Part shown: one piece after another, positions 36,345 through 46,121 of the stretch
How positions within the stretch are numbered: position 1 is the first letter of the stretch
Layout: every line of letters starts with the position of its first letter
Assembly: GCF_003259435.1 (NCBI RefSeq)
Contig: NZ_QLMA01000002.1
Span: 558,001-622,000 of the forward strand
Origin: Chitinophaga dinghuensis
GTDB lineage: Bacteria; Bacteroidota; Bacteroidia; Chitinophagales; Chitinophagaceae
Direction of reading: 5' to 3'
DNA length: 64,000 nt
Program-made: the position numbers and the translations under genes
Notes under the pieces: model-generated
What the model was told of the DNA's origin: nothing
What the model saw: only the letters and a program-made list of their open reading frames with translations
The model's database searches: none

Positions 36345-37480
36345 GACATTTTGACTTTATTGATGCAGTAAGAGGTTTGGCAGTTGCTGCTGTAGTGCTG
36401 GTGCACTCCGCTCAGGGCATTGTGGGTTTATCTCCCCTTGCAGCCAGTCTCTTTTCAAAAGGACAATATGGAGTGCAATTGTTTTTCATCGCCAGCGCAT
36501 TGACACTGTTTATGTCATACGGACAACGTGAACAGCTGGATGGCAAACAGACAGTTCCCTTTTTCTTCTTACGCCGGTTCTTTCGTATTGCCCCGATGTA
36601 TTACATTGCGATTATTTTTTACTCGCTTATTCTCCTATTCAATCCACCGTCAACTTATCCCAATGATTTTCATTTTGGGTATATGATATTGGCAATGTTG
36701 TTTTTGAATGGTGTATTTCCATCCAATGTAGCCATAAATTATGTACCTCCTGGAGGCTGGTCTGTCGCAGTAGAAATGTTATTCTACCTACTGATTCCAA
36801 TTCTTTATCGTAAAATCCGGAACTTAAAATCAGCAATCCTGTTTGGTTTCGCAACATTGGTTATAAGTATATTGTGTAAATACTTGGCTATAAACGTTTT
36901 GCGGATGAGTGGTCAAGATTATTCTGCCTGGCTCCCTTGGTTTTTATATTTCTGGCTTCCCAATCAGTTACCTGTTTTTGCTATTGGTATTGTCCTGTTT
37001 TTCCTGATTGGAAAGCCAGGGAGTACCAATTCTGAGAATGCTAAGCTCAAGGCTGCTGGATTACTTCTCTTGTCTGTTCTTTGGATAGGGTTGGTCATTA
37101 CAGGTGGGCAGTATCTAAATCCATATGGTTACTATCAGGAGCACTTTCTCATTGCGATTGGATTTGGGTTATTGGTTCGAGGGCTCTCCATCTGGCAATT
37201 CCCTATATTTGTTAATAAATACATGATATCATTGGGAAAGGTTAGTTTCAGCCTTTACCTGATTCATTTCGTAGTAATCCGTGTGGTGATGCATTTTCTT
37301 GCCCGCTTAAACCTTCCTTCCGTTTTAACGGTTGGAGGAGTTTTTGTATGTACACTGGTTGTTAGTTATTTCCTTTCTTCTCTTTCGTATAAATTGATAG
37401 AGCAGAAAGGTACAGACATTGGTAAACGACTGATAAACCGATTGAAAAAACCAAACACGCTGGTAAGTGTGGAACAATGA
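36323..37480 (+). CDS. Acyltransferase 3 family membrane protein
   Basis: 385 residues, about 10 helices, with the family opening IDAVRGLAVAAVVLVHSAQG and FFLRRFFRIAPMYY. Such proteins O-acetylate (or otherwise acylate) surface sugars. Its start lies inside the end of the preceding gene, so it belongs to the polysaccharide operon. No SGNH domain is attached, in contrast to the paralogue at 52.1-54.0 kb. Confidence 0.88.
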   Translation: MGENNSIRHFDFIDAVRGLAVAAVVLVHSAQGIVGLSPLAASLFSKGQYGVQLFFIASALTLFMSYGQREQLDGKQTVPFFFLRRFFRIAPMYYIAIIFYSLILLFNPPSTYPNDFHFGYMILAMLFLNGVFPSNVAINYVPPGGWSVAVEMLFYLLIPILYRKIRNLKSAILFGFATLVISILCKYLAINVLRMSGQDYSAWLPWFLYFWLPNQLPVFAIGIVLFFLIGKPGSTNSENAKLKAAGLLLLSVLWIGLVITGGQYLNPYGYYQEHFLIAIGFGLLVRGLSIWQFPIFVNKYMISLGKVSFSLYLIHFVVIRVVMHFLARLNLPSVLTVGGVFVCTLVVSYFLSSLSYKLIEQKGTDIGKRLINRLKKPNTLVSVEQ

Positions 37481-37500
37481 ACCTGAATTAATATATTGGT

Positions 37501-38484
37501 ATGATACCGTACAAGAAAATATTATTTGTTTCCACTGTTTACTTTGACTATTATAAACAGATAAAAAAAGAAATTGAAGCGCTCGGTATACAGGTGGATT
37601 TTTTGCCTGATAACGCATTTGAAAATACATGGCTTAAACAGATAAAACATAGATTATCACCAGGTTTAATTCAAAAAAGAAGGAACAGATATCATAAAGA
37701 GTTCCTGGATCTGGTAGATCAAAATAATTATGATTGTCTATTCGTCATTCGTGGAGAGGATATGACACCTGAGATGGTTGCTGAATTTAGAAAAAAACAT
37801 CCTGATGCAACTACTATCTTGTATGAATGGGATAGTCTGAAAAACTTCAACTATTCCGCCCTTGCTAATCAGTTTGATAAGGTATATAGTTTTGATACAG
37901 CAGATTGCCAGGCCATGGGATATGCCTATCAACCCTTGTTTGCATTGGACTATTTCTATAAACTCCGGGAAAACCGTCCACCTACGCCAGCTTCCATAGA
38001 CCTCCTGTTTGTAGGATACAATCATGGGAATAGGCTGGAAATAATTAGAAAAATTAAGCAGGCCGTCGCGGGGACAACTGCAAATATTTATACACATCTG
38101 TATACTCCCAAGATGATGTTCTGGCTAAATATGCTGAACGGTCAAAGAAAATTCAAGTCTACAGAAGTAAGTACCAGAAAAATTGCCAGGGAGGATTTTG
38201 GTAAGTTGCTAATAAATTCTAGACTGGTTTTGGATGTACAGTCACCTACCCAGACGGGTCTGACTATTCGGACTTTTGAAACTCTTGCTGCAGGCTGTCA
38301 TCTTGTTACTACAAATGTAAATATTAAGAATGAACCATTCTATGATGAAAAATATATAACTGTTCTGAATGGTACTATGGAAGATACCATAAAAAGCGTT
38401 TTAGCGGTGCAACGGGAAGAGTCAACGTTCATTCCTTTTGCAGATTATTCGTTAAGTAAATGGGTGTTAAATGTTTTGAAATAG
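37501..38484 (+). CDS. CgeB-type glycosyltransferase, copy 1
   Basis: 327 residues with KKILFVSTVYFDYYKQIKKE at the N-terminus, ILYEWDSLKNFN in the middle and the conserved donor-site region SPTQTGLTIRTFETLAAGCHLVTTN. This last block is shared almost word for word with the gene at 42013, so the two are paralogues. The CgeB/DUF3880-like group has few characterised members; the sugar transferred is unknown. Confidence 0.75.
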   Translation: MIPYKKILFVSTVYFDYYKQIKKEIEALGIQVDFLPDNAFENTWLKQIKHRLSPGLIQKRRNRYHKEFLDLVDQNNYDCLFVIRGEDMTPEMVAEFRKKHPDATTILYEWDSLKNFNYSALANQFDKVYSFDTADCQAMGYAYQPLFALDYFYKLRENRPPTPASIDLLFVGYNHGNRLEIIRKIKQAVAGTTANIYTHLYTPKMMFWLNMLNGQRKFKSTEVSTRKIAREDFGKLLINSRLVLDVQSPTQTGLTIRTFETLAAGCHLVTTNVNIKNEPFYDEKYITVLNGTMEDTIKSVLAVQREESTFIPFADYSLSKWVLNVLK

Positions 38485-38522
38485 TGGCTATATCAAAACC
38501 CAAAAAAGATAAACAGTATCAA

Positions 38523-39659
38523 ATGAAGAAAATATTAATTACAGGCGGCGCGGGCTTTATTGGCAGCAACCTTTGTTTGCAGCTCCTTAAAAAAAACTAT
38601 CAGATAACCGTATTGGATAACCTGTCCCCCCAGATTCACGGACATGACCCGATTATAACCTCTGCTTTGTATCAATCCATTGCAGGAAAAGTAAATTTTA
38701 TTCATGGTTCTGTTACTGAAGCTGCAGACATTGCACGCGCCATAGCAGATAATGAGATCATAGTGCATTTTGCAGCAGAAACAGGTACAGGACAATCTAT
38801 GTACCAAATAGAAAAATATGCTGATGTAAATATCCGGGGAACGGCTGTTTTATTAGATCATCTGGCTAATAATCCACATTCCGTAAAACGTATTGTGGTG
38901 GCATCCTCACGTGCTATATATGGGGAAGGGAAATATTATAGCCCGGAATTAAAGAAACATGTATATCCACTCTCCCGCCAGTCGGCAGATATGGAAGCGG
39001 AAGAATTTGAAGTGAAATGGCCTGGTACTACCCATCTGGAAGTCACGGCTACTGATGAAGATGCCATCATTCATCCTATTTCTATATATGGTATCACCAA
39101 ACAGAATCAGGAACAATTGGTAATGACTTTCTGTGAATCCATGGGATTGGAAGGTGTTGCATTTAGATATCAGAATGTATATGGTCCAGGTCAATCTTTA
39201 TCAAACCCTTATACCGGCATATTATCCATTTTTAGTACACTTATCAAAAATGGAAAGTCTATTAATATTTTTGAAGACGGAAAAGAAAGCAGAGACTTTG
39301 TATTTATCAATGATGTAGTAAATGCTACTATTCTTGGTATAGAACATCCGGCTGCGGCAAATCAGGTATTTAATGTTGGAACCGGTGTGGGAACAAGCGT
39401 AATGCAGATCGCAGACCTCCTGATCAAAAACTATGGTACAAATGTGCCCGTAGCCATCTCCGGAAAATTCAGGGTTGGAGATATTAGACATTGCTATGCG
39501 GATCTTACCAAAATAAAGAACCTCCTTGGCTTTGCACCAGCAGTCGGAATTGAAGAAGGTTTGAAACACTTTTGTGAGTGGGTGCAAACACAAGAAGTAA
39601 AGGAAAGTGCCTATGATAAATCTATTCAGGAATTAAAAGAAAAAGGACTGTACAAGTAG
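38523..39659 (+). CDS. NAD-dependent nucleotide-sugar epimerase (dTDP-L-rhamnose 4-epimerase-like)
   Basis: 378 residues from ATG 38523; the longer frame from 38460 would overlap the previous gene and adds no conserved sequence. Rossmann motif TGGAGFIGSN, active-site SSRAIYG and Tyr-xxx-Lys in YGITK. The inserted region around residues 135-175 and the phrase RYQNVYGPGQ resemble dTDP-6-deoxy-L-talose (rhamnose 4-epimerase) enzymes, but rml genes are not in the window. An epimerase role is secure; the substrate is a guess. Confidence 0.75.
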   Translation: MKKILITGGAGFIGSNLCLQLLKKNYQITVLDNLSPQIHGHDPIITSALYQSIAGKVNFIHGSVTEAADIARAIADNEIIVHFAAETGTGQSMYQIEKYADVNIRGTAVLLDHLANNPHSVKRIVVASSRAIYGEGKYYSPELKKHVYPLSRQSADMEAEEFEVKWPGTTHLEVTATDEDAIIHPISIYGITKQNQEQLVMTFCESMGLEGVAFRYQNVYGPGQSLSNPYTGILSIFSTLIKNGKSINIFEDGKESRDFVFINDVVNATILGIEHPAAANQVFNVGTGVGTSVMQIADLLIKNYGTNVPVAISGKFRVGDIRHCYADLTKIKNLLGFAPAVGIEEGLKHFCEWVQTQEVKESAYDKSIQELKEKGLYK

Positions 39660-39673
39660 TAGAGAAAGCTAAT

Positions 39674-40807
39674 ATGTTACAAACACAGGATATCAAATAT
39701 GTTTTTCTTATGCCATCACTTTCAGGAGGTGGAGGGGAAAAAGTATTTGTCAATCTTGCCAATGAACTTGCAGAGAAAGGATTGATTGTTGAACTGGTTA
39801 TATTCCATAGTGGCGGTATTCTGGAGCCGTTGTTGTCCGGTAAGGTGAGTAAAGTAGTGTTGAATACCAGATTGAAAAAATCACTTTTCCCTATTATGTC
39901 TTATATGAAGGGTAACAAGGGAGCTGTTATTTTCACCGGGCCACAATATCTCAACTTTATGGCAATCGCTGCAAATCGGCTGACTGGTCGGAAGTGTAGC
40001 ATTATTGCTACCCACCATAATTTCCCGGATTCAGAATTGAAAGCCCTGGGTATCGTGGGAAAGTATGCCGGCTCTTTAATGAAATGGTTATATCCCAAAG
40101 CAGAGCGAGTAGTGGCAGTTTCAGACGGGCTTAGACAATACTTGGTTGAATCTATTCGCCTGTCTCCGGAAAAGGTTAAACGTATCTATAACCCAGTGGT
40201 GAATGAATTGCTGTATTCATTAGCTAAGGCAGAAGCGGGCCATCCATGGCTCGAACGAACTGCAGATGTAAGAGTGATCATCGCTATCGGGCGCATGGTA
40301 TCCGTGAAAAATTTTGAATTATTGATTCAGGCTTTTGCCGTACTTGCACAAGAAGATGCATCCTTAAGAATGATTATTATTGGAGATGGGCCGGAAAGAG
40401 ACAACCTGCTGCATTCAACCCGTAATACAGGTTTTGAAGACCGGGTGGATTTTCCTGGAGAAAAAACCAATCCATATGCTTATCTGTCCAGATCAGCTGT
40501 AATGGTATCCTCTTCTGATTCTGAAACATTCTCTATTACAACAGTGGAAGCTATGGCGCTTGGAATACCAGTGGTGGCAACAGCCACGGCGGGTGTGAAA
40601 GAAGTGCTTGAGAATGGAAAGTATGGCAGAATGGTACCTGTTAGAACCACTCCTGAGATCCTGGCGGAAGCTATCCGTATAGAATTGCAACAACCGCGGG
40701 AAATGCGGCCAGTGCAAGAACGGGCAAACGAATTTAGCTGTGCCCGTATCGCAAGGGAGTATGTGAATACTGCACTTCAAGTGTTACCAAATTTCAAGAG
40801 CTCCTGA
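39674..40807 (+). CDS. GT4-family glycosyltransferase
   Basis: 377 residues, GT-B fold. N-terminal FLMPSLSGGGGEKVFVNLA, linker RIYNPVV, and the C-terminal donor domain with IAIGRMVSVKNF, IIGDGPER and SDSETFSITTVEAMALGIPVVAT (the E-x7-E type motif). Cytoplasmic, retaining family. It is followed by a 122-bp gap, the longest within the operon. Confidence 0.9.
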   Translation: MLQTQDIKYVFLMPSLSGGGGEKVFVNLANELAEKGLIVELVIFHSGGILEPLLSGKVSKVVLNTRLKKSLFPIMSYMKGNKGAVIFTGPQYLNFMAIAANRLTGRKCSIIATHHNFPDSELKALGIVGKYAGSLMKWLYPKAERVVAVSDGLRQYLVESIRLSPEKVKRIYNPVVNELLYSLAKAEAGHPWLERTADVRVIIAIGRMVSVKNFELLIQAFAVLAQEDASLRMIIIGDGPERDNLLHSTRNTGFEDRVDFPGEKTNPYAYLSRSAVMVSSSDSETFSITTVEAMALGIPVVATATAGVKEVLENGKYGRMVPVRTTPEILAEAIRIELQQPREMRPVQERANEFSCARIAREYVNTALQVLPNFKSS

Positions 40808-40808
40808 T

Positions 40809-40928
40809 ATGACTAGAAAATATGAATTGATAAAATACGTGTTAACTGATATGAGTGTAAACTCAGAACAAACTCATCGATTCATTATTTTCTCATATGC
40901 CAATCCTGAAGTTTTAAACATATTCTAG
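40809..40928 (+). CDS. Small ORF, 39 residues, filling an intergenic gap (doubtful)
   Basis: ATG 40809 lies 1 bp after the preceding stop and TAG 40926-40928 lies 1 bp before the next ATG, so the frame fills the gap exactly. The peptide starts MTRKYELIK and ends PEVLNIF; no family is recognised. In DNA this AT-rich an open stretch of 39 codons is not rare, and the region might be the remnant of a lost gene. Confidence 0.25.
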   Translation: MTRKYELIKYVLTDMSVNSEQTHRFIIFSYANPEVLNIF

Positions 40929-40929
40929 A

Positions 40930-41997
40930 ATGAATCTTTATCTTGATAATATTATTTATTTTCTACAGCGTTCTGGTGGAGTATCAGTGTACTGGACAGA
41001 GTTGATTGCAAGAATTGTAAAGGAAAATACCACATTTTTTGAACAGAGGAAAAACTCAGACAATATTTGCAGACCGCAACTGGATCTATCGAATATTATA
41101 TATGAAGACGCGTTGCCATTGCCTGTTGTACGATACCTCCCATTAACAAAGAAGATTGAAGGATCTGGTATATTCCATTCTTCTTATTATCGCATATCCA
41201 ATCAGGCGTCCATTAGTAATATCGTGACGGTCCATGATTTTACTTATGAACACTATATTAAAGGCCTTGCTCGCATAGTACACTCTACTCAAAAGCGATA
41301 TGCTGTTAGTAAAGCAGCGGGTATCATCTGTATTTCAGAAAATACTCGTAAAGACCTGTTGAATATAATTCCATCAGCGGCTAAGACTGCGATCAAAGTG
41401 ATCCCGAATGGTGTTAGTGATGATTATTTCAGGCTGGATAAGCAACAAGTTGCTATGCCAGAAAAGTTTCAGCCATTTTTGGATAAAAAGATAATTCTAT
41501 ATGTAGGTCACCGTACTGTCTATAAAAACTTCCCTGTAGCAGTTGAAACCGTTGCCCGTTTAGGAAAGGATTACACCTTGGCAATAGTTGGGGCGCCATT
41601 GAATCCAGAAGAGGAGCAATTACTGAACAGCCAAATCCCAGGACAGTATTTAACCTTCGGGCGTTTGTGTAATGAAGAATTGAACTGGGCCTATAATCTG
41701 GCATATTGTTTCTTATATCCCAGTAGTTATGAAGGATTTGGTATCCCATTGCTGGAAGCAATGCGGGCTGGATGTCCGGTCGTCTCTACTGCATTAAGTT
41801 CTATCCCTGAAGTTACTGGAACAGCGGCATTGTTGTCAGCAGATATACATCCTGATGCATTCGCGTCCAGGATAAAAATGTTGCAGTCTGATACGATGAG
41901 GAAGGAATTGATGGATGCGGGATTAGACAGATCCAGACAATACTCCTGGCAGCGTTGCTATGAGGAAGTACTAGATTTTTATGATAATTTTAAATAA
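40930..41997 (+). CDS. GT4-family glycosyltransferase (WbpZ/mannosyltransferase-like)
   Basis: 355 residues, GT-B fold: N-terminal YFLQRSGGVSVYWTELI, middle VTVHDFTYEHY, and C-terminal YVGHRTVYKNFPVAVE and YPSSYEGFGIPLLEAMRAGCPVV. The last motif is the GT4 nucleotide-sugar site. With GDP-fucose and GDP-mannose genes downstream, a GDP-sugar donor is possible but not shown. Confidence 0.9.
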   Translation: MNLYLDNIIYFLQRSGGVSVYWTELIARIVKENTTFFEQRKNSDNICRPQLDLSNIIYEDALPLPVVRYLPLTKKIEGSGIFHSSYYRISNQASISNIVTVHDFTYEHYIKGLARIVHSTQKRYAVSKAAGIICISENTRKDLLNIIPSAAKTAIKVIPNGVSDDYFRLDKQQVAMPEKFQPFLDKKIILYVGHRTVYKNFPVAVETVARLGKDYTLAIVGAPLNPEEEQLLNSQIPGQYLTFGRLCNEELNWAYNLAYCFLYPSSYEGFGIPLLEAMRAGCPVVSTALSSIPEVTGTAALLSADIHPDAFASRIKMLQSDTMRKELMDAGLDRSRQYSWQRCYEEVLDFYDNFK

Positions 41998-42012
41998 AGG
42001 TGCGACTGCAAA

Positions 42013-43002
42013 ATGTTAGAAGGTAAGTCTATATTATTTATTTCTCCCAGTTTCTTCAACTATGAAAAGGAGATACTGAAGAAGATGCAAGGCCTTGGGG
42101 CAAACGTGACCTTTTATGATGACAGACCCTCTAATTCAGTGCTGGTTAGAGGACTAATCAGGCTCAATAAGAAAATACTTAAGAACAGGATACGTCGTTA
42201 TTACGAGGGAATCCTGCAGAAAATTATTGCAACTAATGGCTATGATTTCCTGTTGTTGATAAAGGGAGAAACTATTCCCCCTGAATTCCTGCAGCAATTC
42301 AGGCAGCGTTTTCCGAAATGCCGGACAATCATGTACCAATACGATAGTATCCGGAATAATCAGAATGCAATTGCATGTTTCCCATATTTCGACAGGATAC
42401 TATCTTTCGATCTGTCCGATACAGAGCAATATCCAGCAATTAAATTTCGTCCGCTCTTTTACATAGATGACTACAAAGATCTGAAACAGCAATCGCCGAA
42501 GTACGATTATACCTTCATTGGAACTGCGCATAGTGATCGATATAACTGGGTAATGAATCTGGTGAAAGAGAACGGTAAGGATAACCGATTTTTTACTTTC
42601 TTTTACTGCCCAAGCAAAATATTGTATTACGGTCGTGTTCTTTTTGATAAAAGCTTTAAGCAAGTAAAGAAGGAGGATATCAGCTTTTCACAATTAAATA
42701 AGCAACAAGTACTGGATATTGTTTCACAGTCCAGGGCAATTGTGGATATACAGCATCCTAATCAGACCGGGCTTACAATGAGAACTATTGAGGCTTTGGG
42801 GGCAGGTAAGAAACTTGTAACGACCAATAGAAACATTGTGAAATATGATTTTTATAATCCCGGGAATATTTTGGTACTGGACAGAACCAGTTCCAGCATA
42901 GCCCCTGGTTTTGCACAAACGGCATATACTCCTGTTTCAACCATGATCTATCAGAAATATTCTCTGGAAGGATGGTTGAATGAGGTAATGGATATTAAGT
43001 AG
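42013..43002 (+). CDS. CgeB-type glycosyltransferase, copy 2
   Basis: 329 residues, paralogous to the gene at 37501: same opening (KSILFISPSFFNYEKEILKK), the same central MYQYDSIRNN and the same donor-site block HPNQTGLTMRTIEALGAGKKLVTTN. The two copies are 3.5 kb apart and well diverged outside these blocks, so they probably transfer to different acceptors. No characterised close relative is known to me. Confidence 0.75.
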   Translation: MLEGKSILFISPSFFNYEKEILKKMQGLGANVTFYDDRPSNSVLVRGLIRLNKKILKNRIRRYYEGILQKIIATNGYDFLLLIKGETIPPEFLQQFRQRFPKCRTIMYQYDSIRNNQNAIACFPYFDRILSFDLSDTEQYPAIKFRPLFYIDDYKDLKQQSPKYDYTFIGTAHSDRYNWVMNLVKENGKDNRFFTFFYCPSKILYYGRVLFDKSFKQVKKEDISFSQLNKQQVLDIVSQSRAIVDIQHPNQTGLTMRTIEALGAGKKLVTTNRNIVKYDFYNPGNILVLDRTSSSIAPGFAQTAYTPVSTMIYQKYSLEGWLNEVMDIK

Positions 43003-43043
43003 ACAAGCGTGTGTTTATCTGAAAATACAAACATCTTATACAT

Positions 43044-44012
43044 ATGAGTTTTACTGTAATTGGTGGAAGCGGCTTTATTGGAACCAAATTGATTTCATCA
43101 TTAAAAAACAAGAAAGAAACCGTTATCAACATCGATAAAAACCCTTCTGCGCTTCACAATGATGTTACTACATCGGCAGATGTGAGGTCAATGGACGCTC
43201 TGCGGAAGTCTGTACCAGCTGGTAGTACTGTAGTATTACTGGCAGCAGAACATAGGGATGATGTTGATCCGGTGCAATTGTATTATGATGTAAATGTGGA
43301 AGGTACCGCGAATGTGTTGAATGTAATGAGGGAAAAAGGTATCAACTCAATTATATTCACCAGTACGGTGGCGGTGTATGGCCTGAATAAATCTGAGCCT
43401 AGAGAAACGGATGCCGTTGATCCATTCAATCACTATGGCAAAAGTAAATGGCACGCAGAAGAGCTATTAAGACAATGGTATGAAGAAGATAAGGAGAACA
43501 GGAAGCTGGTCATCATAAGACCAACCGTCGTTTTTGGCCCCGGCAACAGGGGAAATGTGTATAACTTGCTGAAGCAGATTGCAGTAGGCCGATTTTTAAT
43601 GATTGGTAAGGGTAACAATAAAAAATCCATGGCGTATGTGGATAATATCGTAGGGTTTATCTCCTACCTGCTCCAGCAGGACGCAAAAGGATATTTTCTC
43701 TATAATTATGCAGACAAGCCAGACCTTAGCACAAAAGAGCTGCTGCTGGAAGCTGAACAATCATTACAAAAAAAGATCTCCAGTATACAAATACCTTACG
43801 CAGTAGGATATATGGGCGGCGTTTGCCTGGATATTGTCGCAAAAGTATCCGGTAAAAAATTCCCTATCAGTTCTATACGTATTAAGAAATTCTGCGCTAC
43901 AACCGTGTTTAATGCAGACAAAGCTTTTCAGACAGGTTATAAGCCAATATGCTCATTACAGGATGGGCTAACATTCACAATCAATAGTATCACTCAGGAC
44001 CGTAAGGAATAA
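43044..44012 (+). CDS. NAD-dependent epimerase/dehydratase family protein
   Basis: 322 residues: GGSGFIGTKL, TSTVAVYG and Tyr-xxx-Lys in YGKSK mark an extended SDR. It resembles the nucleotide-sugar 4-reductase/epimerase group found near glycosyltransferases; the substrate cannot be assigned. A 30-bp run in the C-terminal half (CATTVFNADKA) is typical of proteins linked to undecaprenyl-sugar pathways in Bacteroidota, but this is weak evidence. Confidence 0.75.
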   Translation: MSFTVIGGSGFIGTKLISSLKNKKETVINIDKNPSALHNDVTTSADVRSMDALRKSVPAGSTVVLLAAEHRDDVDPVQLYYDVNVEGTANVLNVMREKGINSIIFTSTVAVYGLNKSEPRETDAVDPFNHYGKSKWHAEELLRQWYEEDKENRKLVIIRPTVVFGPGNRGNVYNLLKQIAVGRFLMIGKGNNKKSMAYVDNIVGFISYLLQQDAKGYFLYNYADKPDLSTKELLLEAEQSLQKKISSIQIPYAVGYMGGVCLDIVAKVSGKKFPISSIRIKKFCATTVFNADKAFQTGYKPICSLQDGLTFTINSITQDRKE

Positions 44013-44056
44013 TCGTATATTTGTTACTTCCAATGAATGGCAAATAATTAGCATAT

Positions 44057-45175
44057 ATGCAGAAAAAAAAGGCAATCATAACAGGTATAACCGGACAGGA
44101 TGGAGCTTATTTGGCAGATTTACTGTTGAAGAAGGGTTATGAAGTTCATGGTATAAAGCGCCGGTCTTCTCTTTTCAATACAGACAGAATCGATCATCTT
44201 TACCAGGATCCTCATGAGAATGGCGTTCAGTTGGTACTGCATTATGGTGATCTTACTGATAGCACGAATCTGATCCGAATCATACAACAGGTTCAGCCGG
44301 ATGAAATTTATAACCTGGGGGCTATGAGTCATGTACAGGTAAGTTTCGAGTCTCCGGAATATACCGCTGACGTAGATGGGGTTGGGACTTTACGCATATT
44401 GGAAGCAGTCAGGATCCTCGGCCTGACGGATAAAACCAGGATTTATCAGGCATCTACATCAGAGTTATACGGGTTGGTGCAGGAAGTGCCGCAATCAGAA
44501 AATACGCCATTTTACCCAAGATCTCCATATGCTGTGGCTAAAATGTATGGTTTCTGGATAACTGTCAACTATCGTGAAGCCTATAATATGTATGCCTGTA
44601 ATGGGATTCTGTTCAATCATGAAAGCCCATTGAGAGGAGAAACCTTTGTTACCAGGAAGATTACGAGGGCAGTTGCGAAATTGTATTTAGGCATGCAGGA
44701 TAAGCTCTTTATGGGGAATCTGGATGCCAAAAGGGATTGGGGACACGCAAAGGACTATGTGGAGGCCATGTGGTTAATTCTCCAGCAGGAAAAACCAGAG
44801 GATTTCGTCATCGCTACCGGCGTTACCACTACCGTAAGAGATTTTATCCGAATGTCATTTTCTGAGATTGGTGTTGAGATTGAATTCAAAGGCTCAGGAG
44901 TAGATGAAAAAGGATACGTAAAATCAATTTCGAAACCTGAATGCCCTTTGCAGCCAGGACAGGAAGTTGTAGCAATAGATCCTCGTTATTTCCGGCCAAC
45001 TGAGGTCGACTTGCTGATAGGAGATCCAACAAAAGCACAGACAAAACTAGGCTGGAAACCAAAGTATGATCTGCCTGCACTTGTAAAAGAAATGATGGCT
45101 GCTGATGTGGAATTGTTCCGCCAGGAAAAGCTCCTGAAAGACAATGGCTATAAAGTTTTAAATCAATTCGAATAG
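44057..45175 (+). CDS. gmd: GDP-mannose 4,6-dehydratase
   Basis: 372 residues, full family length. [15 protein letters not shown] nucleotide-binding motif, [25 protein letters not shown], the active-site STSELYG with Tyr-xxx-Lys in SPYAVAK, and the substrate loop [16 protein letters not shown]. It makes GDP-4-keto-6-deoxymannose from GDP-mannose, the substrate of the next gene (2-bp gap). Confidence 0.97.
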   Translation: MQKKKAIITGITGQDGAYLADLLLKKGYEVHGIKRRSSLFNTDRIDHLYQDPHENGVQLVLHYGDLTDSTNLIRIIQQVQPDEIYNLGAMSHVQVSFESPEYTADVDGVGTLRILEAVRILGLTDKTRIYQASTSELYGLVQEVPQSENTPFYPRSPYAVAKMYGFWITVNYREAYNMYACNGILFNHESPLRGETFVTRKITRAVAKLYLGMQDKLFMGNLDAKRDWGHAKDYVEAMWLILQQEKPEDFVIATGVTTTVRDFIRMSFSEIGVEIEFKGSGVDEKGYVKSISKPECPLQPGQEVVAIDPRYFRPTEVDLLIGDPTKAQTKLGWKPKYDLPALVKEMMAADVELFRQEKLLKDNGYKVLNQFE

Positions 45176-45177
45176 TT

Positions 45178-46119
45178 ATGAATCCACAGGATAAAGTTTA
45201 TGTAGCTGGGCACCGTGGAATGGTGGGATCTGCTATTGTAAGAAGATTGAAAAAAGCTGGCTTTGAGCATATTATTATGCGTACTTCGGCTGAATTGGAT
45301 CTGAGAGATCAGGCGGCAGTAAAAGCATTTTTTGAAACAGAAAAACCAGACTATGTTTTCCTGGCTGCTGCTAAAGTAGGGGGAATCATGGCGAATAATA
45401 CCTATCGCGGACAGTTTATCTATGAGAATTTGATGATCCAGAATAATGTGATTCATCATGCGCATATAAACGGTGTGAAGAAACTTATGTTTTTGGGATC
45501 TTCCTGTATTTATCCAAAACTGGCGCCACAGCCACTGAAAGAGGAATACCTGCTTACGGGCCCACTGGAACCAACCAATGAGCCATATGCAGTCGCGAAG
45601 ATTGCCGGAATTGAAATGTGTGATGCCTATAGGGATCAGTATGGAAGTAATTTCATCTCTGTAATGCCTACAAATTTGTATGGCCCTAATGATAATTATG
45701 ACCTGCATAACTCCCATGTATTACCAGCCATGCTGCGGAAAATGCATGAGGCTAAAGTAAATAATCTCCCGGCAGTGGAAATATGGGGAACGGGTACGCC
45801 TAAACGTGAATTTTTGCATGCAGATGATATGGCAGATGCCTGTTATTATCTAATGCAACATTATAATGAAAAGGGGCTTGTCAACATTGGTGTAGGAGAA
45901 GATATCGCCATCGGAGAACTGGCACAACTGATCAAAAAAATTGTTGGGTATACCGGCGAACTTCGTTTTGATACCAGCAAGCCAGATGGCACACCCAGAA
46001 AATTAATGGATGTTTCAAAACTCCTTGGCTATGGCTGGAAAGCTAGTATTGGATTGGAAGAAGGAATTACAGCCGTATACGAAGACGTGAAAAAAAATAA
46101 TTGGTCGTCCACAAAATAG
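45178..46119 (+). CDS. fcl: GDP-L-fucose synthase
   Basis: 313 residues. [45 protein letters not shown] and Tyr-xxx-Lys in YAVAK are the fcl/wcaG hallmarks. It epimerises at C3/C5 and reduces the 4-keto sugar to GDP-L-fucose. Its stop lies 2 bp before manC. Confidence 0.96.
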   Translation: MNPQDKVYVAGHRGMVGSAIVRRLKKAGFEHIIMRTSAELDLRDQAAVKAFFETEKPDYVFLAAAKVGGIMANNTYRGQFIYENLMIQNNVIHHAHINGVKKLMFLGSSCIYPKLAPQPLKEEYLLTGPLEPTNEPYAVAKIAGIEMCDAYRDQYGSNFISVMPTNLYGPNDNYDLHNSHVLPAMLRKMHEAKVNNLPAVEIWGTGTPKREFLHADDMADACYYLMQHYNEKGLVNIGVGEDIAIGELAQLIKKIVGYTGELRFDTSKPDGTPRKLMDVSKLLGYGWKASIGLEEGITAVYEDVKKNNWSSTK

Positions 46120-46121
46120 TT

